The notes under the pieces are model-generated. The model saw only the letters and a list, made by a program, of their open reading frames with translations. It did not search any database and was not told the DNA's origin. DNA of 6,797 nt from Gammaproteobacteria bacterium (GTDB lineage Bacteria > Pseudomonadota > Gammaproteobacteria > SZUA-229), in the NCBI GenBank assembly GCA_015484935.1, contig WFUQ01000004.1, positions 1 through 6,797 on the forward strand. The letters are read 5' to 3'. Positions 1 through 5,895 of the stretch are shown piece after piece; positions within the stretch are counted from its first letter, which is position 1, and the number at the start of each line of letters is the position of its first letter. The position numbers and the translations under genes were made by a program.

Positions 1-1209
1 GATGCGAGTTTTCTTGTTTATGTGATACTGTGCACCGAGAGTGAATGTTTTAAATTCGAATTCCAGTGGATCACCTTCAAGACGATTATATATGTCGTAA
101 CGAGCATCTATCTCCCATTTTGTACCAGGGATGTAATATCCGCCTTCAACATAGTATCCAGATGCCTTGCCGTTTTCTCCATTACCAGCGCCAGCAGCCG
201 GATTGATGTCAAAGGTTGGCTTATCAGGTCCGACAAATATCATGCCTTCACCCTTCATATACTCTGCTGAGACCCGATATGGTTTTTTCAGGTACTTGAC
301 ACCAACGCCCGATCTATCACGATCGAATTCGGTAGGGTTGTGTGTGCCATCAGCTGAGTTATCGAGATATCGCTTCCCTGATTGTGACCAGGCGAACAGT
401 TTTAACCCTTCTCTGCGACCACCTTTTCCACCATAGACTTTTTCTGATGACCAATACAGATATAGATCTTTGTTATCATCATTGTCACCGAAGTTCAGAC
501 CGTTGCCATTGCCCAACATAACAGCGTAGCTATGTTCCCAGTCGTTGATCTTGAACATATCGAAAACCTGAACACCTGTATCACGAAAAGCGCCAACTGA
601 TTTGGTGAACCCACCTAACTGTGCAGGGGCAGGTAGAGTGACAGGTGGGTTGTTAGCTGTGTATGAGCGGTTTGGAAAGCGTTCAAGCATGAGCTGGTTG
701 GTCATGGTGGTGAAGTTTATCCAGTCGAACACATGGATGGCTTGAAGGCCTTCTTCAGGACCAGGTGTCTTGAAGGTTCCCATCCTGATGCGGGCGCCAG
801 GAATCTGGTTGAGCGTGATACTGGCATCAGTGATGCGGACATTCCTGTCACCAGGCGCAGTGATGCCATTGTTACCAAATTCAGCCAGGAAGAAATAGTT
901 GACCTTACCGTCCAGAGGAAACCCTGTTCCTCGCACGCCGATACGAGCACGATTGACGTTAAAGGCTTCCTGTGATGACAGGTTGGGCCCAAGTAGTTTA
1001 GGTGGTATATATCCACCAGTGCCATTCGGGTCGCTGTTGTCTTTTTGATATTGTGCTTGTACGAAGCCCCATAATTTCGCACGCGGTGCTGCACTGTCAG
1101 GTTCGGTACCCTGTAAGAACAGCCAGTTTGCTGCTAGCAGTGACTGGCTGCATAGAAGTGTTATTGCTGTAGTCAACAGCAGTGATGTATTTTTTTTCTT
1201 GATGATCAC
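1..1209 (-). CDS. OprO/OprP-like outer-membrane porin, C-terminus cut by window edge
   Basis: The minus frame is open from a GTG at 1209-1207 to the first base, giving 403 codons with no stop, so the gene continues off the left edge. The GTG start is supported by a strong GAGGA ribosome binding site at 1221-1217, seven bases upstream, and no in-frame ATG lies nearby. Residues 1-27 form a signal peptide (two or three lysines, a hydrophobic stretch, then SLLAA before NW). The mature part shows alternating, aromatic-rich beta-strand texture typical of phosphate-selective porins O/P: VNRARIGVRG near 85-94, YFFLAEFGNNG near 105-115, and RMGTFKTPGPEE near 142-153. The protein should form an outer-membrane barrel that passes anions or small solutes; the substrate cannot be told from sequence. 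It is the last visible gene of a leftward run, 42 nt after a dsrE-like gene. I am confident it is a porin, and less so of the subfamily. Confidence 0.85.
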   Translation of the reverse strand, partial: MIIKKKNTSLLLTTAITLLCSQSLLAANWLFLQGTEPDSAAPRAKLWGFVQAQYQKDNSDPNGTGGYIPPKLLGPNLSSQEAFNVNRARIGVRGTGFPLDGKVNYFFLAEFGNNGITAPGDRNVRITDASITLNQIPGARIRMGTFKTPGPEEGLQAIHVFDWINFTTMTNQLMLERFPNRSYTANNPPVTLPAPAQLGGFTKSVGAFRDTGVQVFDMFKINDWEHSYAVMLGNGNGLNFGDNDDNKDLYLYWSSEKVYGGKGGRREGLKLFAWSQSGKRYLDNSADGTHNPTEFDRDRSGVGVKYLKKPYRVSAEYMKGEGMIFVGPDKPTFDINPAAGAGNGENGKASGYYVEGGYYIPGTKWEIDARYDIYNRLEGDPLEFEFKTFTLGAQYHINKKTRI

Positions 1210-1216
1210 GATAGTA

Positions 1217-1221
1217 TCCTC
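1217..1221 (-). promoter_or_regulatory. Ribosome binding site deciding the GTG start of the porin
   Basis: GAGGA on the minus strand sits seven bases before a GTG that opens the porin signal peptide. It is the only good start context in this reading frame, so it fixes a non-ATG start. Confidence 0.7.
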
Positions 1222-1251
1222 GAAAATTTTAATAGGCAATTAAGTATTCGT

Positions 1252-1695
1252 TCAGGGTTTAACCAGAACATAACCCTGATCGACAAGATCAAGGATGCGG
1301 ACCACGCCAGCGCTGACGGGTGTCGCATTGGCATTCAACTCGGGTGGATGCCCCAGTTTCTTACCCATGCCTCTGATGGTGTTCTTGCAGGCTGCGAAGC
1401 GCACGCCGCTGCCAGATAAGCCTGCTATCCGGTTGGTGTTGGCATTGTCCTTGAACAGTAACCTCAGACCGGGTCCGAACGCGACTATCTCAACATCGAC
1501 TTTATCCTGTCCGTAGTGCTTCAGGATGTTGGAGGCGACATTGAGGACAAGAGTCTGCTTGAACGGATTGGGGTCGCTTATCTGCAGGACAACCTTCTTT
1601 TCGAGAAAGGGTTTGTCATCTTCGACGGCTGCGTTACTCTGATAAGAAAACGTAGCCAGTAGTACCAGGATAGGTACGCTGAGTAGTTTGAGCAT
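1252..1695 (-). CDS. Exported DsrE-family protein (COG1416-like), diverged paralog
   Basis: A 147-residue protein. I chose the ATG at 1695 over an in-frame GTG at 1704 because AAGGTG (1707-1702) then lies six bases upstream. Residues 1-22 are a signal peptide ending SNA before AVEDD, so it should act in the periplasm. The remainder reads as one DsrE domain: a first strand KKVVLQIS, a helix, the VDVEIVAFGPGLRLLF strand-loop, then VRFAACKNTIRG with a single cysteine (Cys103), and a C-terminal helix ending GYVLVKP. DsrE-family proteins bind or carry sulfur on a conserved cysteine in sulfur metabolism; COG1416 members are mostly uncharacterised. It lacks the canonical loop and VVPSGVAE helix start after the cysteine that its neighbour keeps, so it is the more diverged of the pair. 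It lies 64 nt after the second dsrE-like gene and 42 nt before the porin, probably co-transcribed. Confidence 0.85.
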   Translation of the reverse strand: MLKLLSVPILVLLATFSYQSNAAVEDDKPFLEKKVVLQISDPNPFKQTLVLNVASNILKHYGQDKVDVEIVAFGPGLRLLFKDNANTNRIAGLSGSGVRFAACKNTIRGMGKKLGHPPELNANATPVSAGVVRILDLVDQGYVLVKP

Positions 1696-1759
1696 AGTGT
1701 TCACCTTGGTGTGTTGTTGGTAATAGGGTTATTGTATTTATTAATCTGTGTTGAGCTGA

Positions 1760-2248
1760 TCAGGGTTTGATATAGGCGTATCCGAGTAGCTGCAGTCTCG
1801 CCACTTCAGCGACACCGCTTGGTACGATGTCGCTCTTCTCGACGTTATAGAGGTCGTCTTCCAGATCGACTTTTCTGCCGCGTACCGTGTTTGCACAGAC
1901 ATTAAAGCTGACGCCCTGATCCTTGAGGCCGTCTATCTTCGCGGCCATCTTGTCTGTCGCATTGGCATGCTTGAATTTCTTGAGTTTGCTCAGAGAATCG
2001 GGGTTCACCAGGAGTGCCAGTCCGTTACCATGCAGGACGACCTTCAGGTCAAGATTCTCTGCACCGACTGCATTGATGTGGTTCTGTATATTGCGTAAAG
2101 CACCAGCCTGTTTCTTGGGGTTGTCGTAATTGATGTGGTAAACAACTTTCTGTTTACCGTATCGTTCATTCGCAAATGAGTTGGTGCTTGCCAGTATGGA
2201 TAGTGCAACAAATATCACTGAAAGATATCTGAGATAATGTTTTTTCAT
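1760..2248 (-). CDS. Exported DsrE-family protein (COG1416-like), canonical form
   Basis: A 162-residue protein starting at an ATG preceded by AGAGGA (2260-2255), six bases upstream. Residues 1-26 are a signal peptide (MKKHYLRYLS, hydrophobic core, NSFA before NERYG), so the protein should be periplasmic. The DsrE domain runs from KVVYHINYDNP near 34 through LDLKVVLHGNGLALLV near 66-81 to VSFNVCANTVRG with its only cysteine (Cys118). It ends with IVPSGVAEVARLQ and GYAYIKP, the usual ending of COG1416 proteins. A lysine-rich stretch near 88-110 (LSKLKKFKHANATDK) looks longer than in typical members. Proposed role: a periplasmic single-cysteine sulfur or thiol carrier, inferred from the family only. 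It follows the thioredoxin gene by 108 nt, and a promoter-like motif sits in that gap. Confidence 0.88.
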   Translation of the reverse strand: MKKHYLRYLSVIFVALSILASTNSFANERYGKQKVVYHINYDNPKKQAGALRNIQNHINAVGAENLDLKVVLHGNGLALLVNPDSLSKLKKFKHANATDKMAAKIDGLKDQGVSFNVCANTVRGRKVDLEDDLYNVEKSDIVPSGVAEVARLQLLGYAYIKP

Positions 2249-2297
2249 TATTTTTCCTCTTCGTTTTTTTCACAATTAAATACACAACTTGGGAGAT

Positions 2298-2322
2298 AGA
2301 CGCAGAGTCTGTGAAAATATTC
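2298..2322 (-). promoter_or_regulatory. Candidate ECF-type promoter before the dsrE-like gene pair
   Basis: On the minus strand GAATAT (2322-2317), 14 bases, then CGTCT (2302-2298), matching the two motifs in the divergent sigma/thioredoxin region. A start just downstream would leave a leader of about 45 nt before the ATG at 2248. Caution: 2298-2308 shares the 11-mer AGACGCAGAGT with the repeat at 5896-6015, so the CGTCT part may derive from such a repeat. Confidence 0.4.
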
Positions 2323-2356
2323 TGTCGGATTTTGTAAAAGTTACATATCGACTTCG

Positions 2357-2872
2357 TTATTTTGTGGATGAATCAGAGTGCCTGTTTATAAAATCTTCCA
2401 GAACGGTTGCGCTGATTCCACCGACTTGCATGCCTGCAATCTCACCGGAGGGTGTAAATACAAAGGTAGTTGGCAGACCTTGTAGTGTCCCCAGACCGAG
2501 TTGCTCGGTGACGCTGGCATCACTCAACAGAAGAGGGAAATCGATAAGATATTCGTCAGCGAAGGTCATGACCTTCTGCTTGTCTGCATAGCCATAACTT
2601 GGAAAATCGATTGCGATGCCTACTACGATCGCATCAGATTCCGCGTGTTGGTCATGGAATCTGACCAGATCCGGCATCTCATCTTCACAGGGTGGGCAAC
2701 CTGGCCCCCAGATATTCAGCACCGTCCACTTTCCATGTCCGACATATTCGTTGATGTTATGGCTCTGACCGGATGGGTCGAGTAGTACGAGGTCAGGTGC
2801 GGCTTGCAGCGTTATGCTAAAGCTGAACACTAGCCAGGCGAATAGCCAGCGCGTTTGAACTAGTCTCATCAT
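2357..2872 (-). CDS. Exported TlpA/ResA-type thioredoxin-fold protein
   Basis: A 171-residue protein in the thiol-disulfide oxidoreductase family that includes TlpA and ResA. Residues 1-25 form a signal peptide or membrane anchor (QTRWLFAWLVFSFSITLQA before APDLVLLD). The active site is WGPGCPPCEDEMP with CPPC at 59-62, and the cis-proline loop is GLPTTFVF with Pro134. Spacing between them and total length are normal for the family. It should reduce or exchange disulfides in the periplasm. Two adjacent ATGs open the frame (2872 and 2869); GGGA at 2878-2875 is better spaced for the second, a one-residue difference. It is the first gene of the leftward run and diverges from the sigma factor gene across 154 bp. 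Next to two single-cysteine DsrE proteins, it is a natural partner to recycle oxidised or sulfur-loaded cysteines; that link is inference. Confidence 0.9.
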   Translation of the reverse strand: MMRLVQTRWLFAWLVFSFSITLQAAPDLVLLDPSGQSHNINEYVGHGKWTVLNIWGPGCPPCEDEMPDLVRFHDQHAESDAIVVGIAIDFPSYGYADKQKVMTFADEYLIDFPLLLSDASVTEQLGLGTLQGLPTTFVFTPSGEIAGMQVGGISATVLEDFINRHSDSSTK

Positions 2873-2903
2873 AATCCCAATATAATCAAATAGTTATCGT
2901 TGT

Positions 2904-2933
2904 TTGTGTGTTTTCTGGAAGTCTTGCTATGAT
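2904..2933 (+). promoter_or_regulatory. Candidate sigma-70 extended -10 promoter for the sigma factor operon
   Basis: TTGTGT at 2904-2909, an 18-base spacer, then TATGAT at 2928-2933 preceded by TG one base away (an extended -10). It could give basal transcription of the sigma/anti-sigma genes, with a leader of about 85 nt. The -35 match is only partial. Confidence 0.4.
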
Positions 2934-2937
2934 AGAC

Positions 2938-2963
2938 AGACGTTAACTGGACGGTAGATATTC
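2938..2963 (-). promoter_or_regulatory. Candidate ECF-type promoter for the tlpA-dsrE-dsrE-porin run
   Basis: On the minus strand GGGAATAT (GAATAT at 2963-2958), 15 bases, then CGTCT at 2942-2938. A GGAAT-like -35 with a CGTC -10 is common for ECF sigma factors. The expected start near 2931 leaves about 60 nt before the thioredoxin ATG. Two matching motifs occur nearby, one on the other strand facing the sigma gene. Confidence 0.5.
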
Positions 2964-2969
2964 CCTACC
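2953..2969. promoter_or_regulatory. Short inverted repeat over the -35 element, possible operator
   Basis: GGTAG (2953-2957), seven bases, CTACC (2965-2969). It is a perfect 5-bp inverted repeat that covers the proposed leftward -35. It could be an operator or chance; five base pairs per arm is weak evidence. Confidence 0.25.
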
Positions 2970-2979
2970 TTTGAATAAT

Positions 2980-3004
2980 GAATAATTCCGCGACTGCTAC
3001 GTCT
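2980..3004 (+). promoter_or_regulatory. Candidate self-regulated ECF-type promoter of the sigma factor gene
   Basis: GAATAA at 2980-2985, 14 bases, CGTCT at 3000-3004, the same layout as the two leftward motifs. A start near 3010 would leave a very short leader that still contains the GGGGAG ribosome site (3013-3018). ECF sigma factors usually transcribe their own gene. Confidence 0.5.
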
Positions 3005-3026
3005 CTATAGGCGGGGAGTAAATGTT

Positions 3027-3575
3027 ATGAAAAAAATCAAGAATCTGGTCGTCGCGTCACGGTTGAAGAAAGACCTGGTCGAGCGACGGACCAAACTGTA
3101 TCGGATCGCATTCTCATGGTGTCACAACGCGAGTTTGGCTGACGATCTGGTGCAGGATACGATGTTGAAGGCGATGAAGAACGCCTCATCGTTGAGAAGT
3201 TATGCAACTTTGGATACATGGTTATATCGAATACTGCATAACTCGTGGCATGATTATCTGCGAGTGAAGGGACGAAATGTTGAGCTGCATGATGTCCATG
3301 ATGACGCATCACCTGATCATGTCGATGTGTTTCAGCAGAGACAGATAGTTGACAGGGTGCGTGCAGCGATAGACCAGTTACCGATGACGTTGCGAGAAGT
3401 GATTACGTTAGCCGATTTTGCAGGCTTCAGTTATGCGGAGATTGCAGATATCGTAGACATCCCCATCGGCACAGTGATGAGCCGGTTATACAGGGCGAGA
3501 CAAAACCTGAAGGAGAAACTGCTTGATTTGGCCGGCGATGAGAATATGCCTGTCAAGTTGATGAGGGTAAAGTGA
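3027..3575 (+). CDS. ECF-type RNA polymerase sigma factor (RpoE-like)
   Basis: A 182-residue protein with the two-domain layout of ECF sigma factors. Region 2 spans about 15-82, with DDLVQDTMLKAMK (39-51) for core RNA polymerase binding and TWLYRILHNSWHDYLR (64-79) for -10 recognition. Region 4 spans about 105-167, with LPMTLREVITL followed by the helix-turn-helix FSYAEIADIVDIPIGTVMSR (134-153) for -35 binding. The start ATG has GGGGAG eight bases upstream. Its stop TGA shares one base with the ATG of the next gene, an anti-sigma factor, which is the usual arrangement for an ECF factor and its inhibitor. The likely targets are its own promoter and the divergent thioredoxin/dsrE/porin genes, based on a shared promoter-like motif. 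I cannot assign it to a numbered ECF group from sequence alone. Confidence 0.93.
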   Translation: MKKIKNLVVASRLKKDLVERRTKLYRIAFSWCHNASLADDLVQDTMLKAMKNASSLRSYATLDTWLYRILHNSWHDYLRVKGRNVELHDVHDDASPDHVDVFQQRQIVDRVRAAIDQLPMTLREVITLADFAGFSYAEIADIVDIPIGTVMSRLYRARQNLKEKLLDLAGDENMPVKLMRVK

Positions 3576-4318
3576 TGAGTGATATAGAATTTACAGATGA
3601 CAAACTTAATATGTTTATCGATGGGCAGCTCGATAGCGATGAGATGGATGCCATGCACGATGCGTTGCTCGACGATAAGGCATTGAGGGCGCGTGTCTGT
3701 CAGTTGAAGGCTATCAGAGAGCTGGTGAATTATGCCTATGACAGTGTGCCTGTTCCGGATGCTGACAGCGACCAGAGAACGGTCGTTCGAAACTCGACCA
3801 TCTGGAAAAGTATCGCTGCCAGTGTACTGATCGTATTCGGTGCTATCGCTGGTTGGGCTGTGAACGATAGTTATCATGCGGTCAAGCATGTCGCTTCTTC
3901 AGACGATGTCTTTCAATATTATAAACAGAACGCGTCAGTCAGTACTGAAGCCCGCAAGATCATTCTGCATGTCACTACCGGTGATATCTATTCCGTCAAC
4001 AAGGCACTTAACGAGGCTGAGCAATTGTTGGCGAGTTATCGGGCTGCTGGTACACCTATGACACTGGATATCGTCACCTATAAAGATGGTATCAATATGC
4101 TGAGGGTAGGGGTTTCGCCTTATGTGAAACGTATCGAGGATATCCTGGCATCGAATGACAACGTCAATATCTATGCTTGTCAGCGCTCTATCGAGAAAGC
4201 GCGGGCGAAAGAGGGCGATGACGCAATCCGGTTCATACCTGAGACCGTTACCGCCAAGACAGCGCAAGAGTTGATCTCAGAGCGACTCGAAAAAGGCTGG
4301 ATCTATATCAAGGTTTAG
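3575..4318 (+). CDS. Membrane anti-sigma factor with a periplasmic DsrE-like domain
   Basis: A 247-residue protein. The ATG at 3575 overlaps the sigma factor stop by one base and has GAGGG (3563-3567) seven bases upstream; an in-frame GTG at 3572 is less well spaced. Residues 1-60 are an acidic, helical cytoplasmic part (DKLNMFIDGQLDSDEMDAMHDAL) like the start of many ECF anti-sigma factors, but the zinc motif HxxxCxxC is absent. A transmembrane helix lies at about 76-96 (IWKSIAASVLIVFGAIAGW), so the C-terminal part should be periplasmic. Residues 127-247 read as a DsrE-like domain: RKIILHVTTGD, a helix, MTLDIVTYKDGINML, then VNIYACQRSIEKA with Cys202, and a final helix ending GWIYIKV. This parallels, segment by segment, the two exported proteins encoded at 1252-2248. 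It probably holds the sigma factor at the membrane and senses a periplasmic signal through this domain. The fold call rests on motif order, not on a search. Confidence 0.85.
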   Translation: MSDIEFTDDKLNMFIDGQLDSDEMDAMHDALLDDKALRARVCQLKAIRELVNYAYDSVPVPDADSDQRTVVRNSTIWKSIAASVLIVFGAIAGWAVNDSYHAVKHVASSDDVFQYYKQNASVSTEARKIILHVTTGDIYSVNKALNEAEQLLASYRAAGTPMTLDIVTYKDGINMLRVGVSPYVKRIEDILASNDNVNIYACQRSIEKARAKEGDDAIRFIPETVTAKTAQELISERLEKGWIYIKV

Positions 4319-4326
4319 TGGAGGCT

Positions 4327-4354
4327 GTTTTCACGGCCATGGCACTGTGGAAAC
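4327..4354. terminator. Weak hairpin between convergent genes
   Basis: A 10-bp stem with two G-U pairs (4327-4336 with 4345-4354) and an eight-base loop CCATGGCA. It lies between the anti-sigma stop and the stop of the convergent phosphoesterase gene. No T-run follows on either strand, so intrinsic termination is uncertain. Confidence 0.3.
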
Positions 4355-4384
4355 GCCCGGTTTGAGCGTTGAGCAGCTAGCGTT

Positions 4385-4909
4385 CTAGGCTGCGTGTTGT
4401 TCCGGAAAGACCTTCTCGTCGATAGTCCAGTTATCTACAGACGCGTGCAGTATCAGACAGGATGGGCCTCCCTTGGTGCGTGTCTGACCTGCTGCACCGG
4501 GGTTCACTATCCACGGTTCGCCAGTCTGATCGATGATCCGCTTATGTGTGTGACCATAGACTACCAGCCTGGCTTCGGCGTGATCCCAGCGTAGCTGGTC
4601 GTGATCCGGGTAGTTGCCCAGACGGTGCCCGTGTTCGACGATGAGCAGACCACCTGGTAATTCCAGCTTTATCTGCTTCGGTAGTGCATTGACTACTGCT
4701 GATTCCGATGCTTCCCAGGCTTGTTCGTAATCATTGTTACCTGCGACTGCATGCGTCATCAGGCGCGGACTGAGTGCATCGAGGATATCCGCACCACAGA
4801 TATCACCTGCATGCACGATATGATCACAACCGTTGACCAGTGAACGGACACGTTCATCCAGTAAGCCGTGAGTGTCGGAGAGGATGCCGACAGTGGTTAC
4901 GCCTGACAT
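4385..4909 (-). CDS. YfcE/MJ0936-type metallophosphoesterase
   Basis: A 174-residue calcineurin-like phosphoesterase of the small YfcE/MJ0936 class, which hydrolyses phosphodiesters with two metal ions in the cytoplasm. The physiological substrate is usually unknown. All metal-binding blocks are present: GILSDTHG with Asp12 and His14, HAGDICG with Asp36, AVAGNND with Asn58, VEHGH with His93/His95, and VVYGHTH with His120 and His122. Length is normal. I chose the ATG at 4909 because the DxH block then begins a few residues in, as in the family. AGGA (4918-4915) lies five bases upstream and overlaps the stop codon of the preceding gene. A longer frame back to 5008 would only add residues read from inside the upstream gene. 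The tight packing means co-transcription and probably coupled translation with the YkgJ-like gene. Confidence 0.92.
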   Translation of the reverse strand: MSGVTTVGILSDTHGLLDERVRSLVNGCDHIVHAGDICGADILDALSPRLMTHAVAGNNDYEQAWEASESAVVNALPKQIKLELPGGLLIVEHGHRLGNYPDHDQLRWDHAEARLVVYGHTHKRIIDQTGEPWIVNPGAAGQTRTKGGPSCLILHASVDNWTIDEKVFPEQHAA

Positions 4910-4916
4910 CGTAATC

Positions 4917-5864
4917 CTATTCGTCGATGCCACTATCGAGTGCAGCTTTGCGAGCTTCTTCCTGTTTTCTCTGGTGTTCGGCGATCTCGGCCTGTTTACG
5001 ATACTCAAGTATCTCGCGACGTTCCTCGACGCGTTTGTCCCATGCGCCTTCGCGTTCTTTAATCACCAGTTCACCGAAGAAGACCTGTTTCATCAGGGTG
5101 AAGCCGAACTCCATCAGTTTGATATCGTCGGTCTCGAGTTCGGCATATTCTTCATCTGTCAGGTCATACATCTTGATGAAAGACTCGCTCATTACGAAAC
5201 GGCGGAAACGATCGACATCGTAGCTGGCCATGAAGAACATCTGCAGGCTCATATCGGAAGGCTTGCCGATGGTAGGACCGGTAGATTTTTTCTTCAGGAT
5301 GATCTGATACCAGTCGTGGTTGAGATCGTCGTATATCTCGACTCCCTGTTCTTTTCGGTATTCTCCGATAGTCTGGATGTGGTCTTCATCGTGCCCCTTG
5401 CAATGTGGTTCACTTATCAGCAGAAAATGACGTTCGTCGGTTGCCTCACTGATCGACTTCATCGCCAACAGACCTGATGGGTAATATCGGCAGGCTGTCG
5501 GACGGTCTTCGTAGACTGAACATCCTTCCTCTTTCATAAACAGACAGGCCCCATCCTCATCGGTGCGTAATTTCAGTCCCGGTACGCCGTGCGCATCCAG
5601 CTCGAAGGGAACAGTGTGTTCTTTCAGAAACTCAGTCGAATCCATATCCAGCGAGTTCTTCAGGCGGATGATGTCATATGGTGTGATAGTGACATCGGCA
5701 CGTGAACAGCATTCGTTCCAGCATGATACGCCGCGATGGCAACGGAACTTCAGCTCATCATCGAGCTCCAGACGGGTAGGCTGGACCGGACTTGAATTTG
5801 GCAGTTCAAATCTGAAATCTCTCGTGTCTTCAGCTTCGTTATCAAAATTTTTGTCGTCGCTCAT
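4917..5864 (-). CDS. YkgJ-like cysteine-cluster protein (CxxCxxCC family)
   Basis: A 315-residue protein of the YkgJ family, thought to chelate zinc or iron; the biochemical role is not established. The cluster is visible as CHRGVSCWNECC (Cys42, 48, 52, 53), followed by GACLFMKEEGC (Cys107, 115), RPTACRYYP (Cys125) and SEPHC (Cys155). The C-terminal 40 residues (about 272-310) are highly charged and rich in E, K, R and A, a likely coiled coil. The ATG at 5864 has GGTGAG three to four bases upstream. Upstream in-frame starts (ATG 5879, GTG 5900) lack ribosome sites, and the GTG lies inside a repeat. No signal peptide, so cytoplasmic. It is the first gene of a two-gene unit with the phosphoesterase, seven bases apart. 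It has no obvious link to the sulfur genes on either side. Confidence 0.88.
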   Translation of the reverse strand: MSDDKNFDNEAEDTRDFRFELPNSSPVQPTRLELDDELKFRCHRGVSCWNECCSRADVTITPYDIIRLKNSLDMDSTEFLKEHTVPFELDAHGVPGLKLRTDEDGACLFMKEEGCSVYEDRPTACRYYPSGLLAMKSISEATDERHFLLISEPHCKGHDEDHIQTIGEYRKEQGVEIYDDLNHDWYQIILKKKSTGPTIGKPSDMSLQMFFMASYDVDRFRRFVMSESFIKMYDLTDEEYAELETDDIKLMEFGFTLMKQVFFGELVIKEREGAWDKRVEERREILEYRKQAEIAEHQRKQEEARKAALDSGIDE

Positions 5865-5895
5865 GGTCTCACCATTCATTATGAAGATAGAAAAT

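Noticed and set aside
717..1094. Minus-strand frame of 125 codons inside the porin gene
   Set aside because: The porin frame is open through the whole region and shows signal peptide and barrel motifs; this is an alternate frame of it.
3431..3889. Minus-strand frame of 152 codons across the sigma/anti-sigma junction
   Set aside because: It is antisense to two recognisable proteins and has no ribosome site or family motif.
4910..5008. Longer N-terminus for the phosphoesterase
   Set aside because: The extra 33 residues are read from within the upstream gene and would push the DxH motif away from the N-terminus. The ATG at 4909 has its own AGGA site.
4872..5477. Long plus-strand reading frame (201 codons) opposite the phosphoesterase and YkgJ-like genes
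   Set aside because: It is antisense to two genes with clear family motifs, and its protein resembles no family I know. The composition fits a shadow frame.
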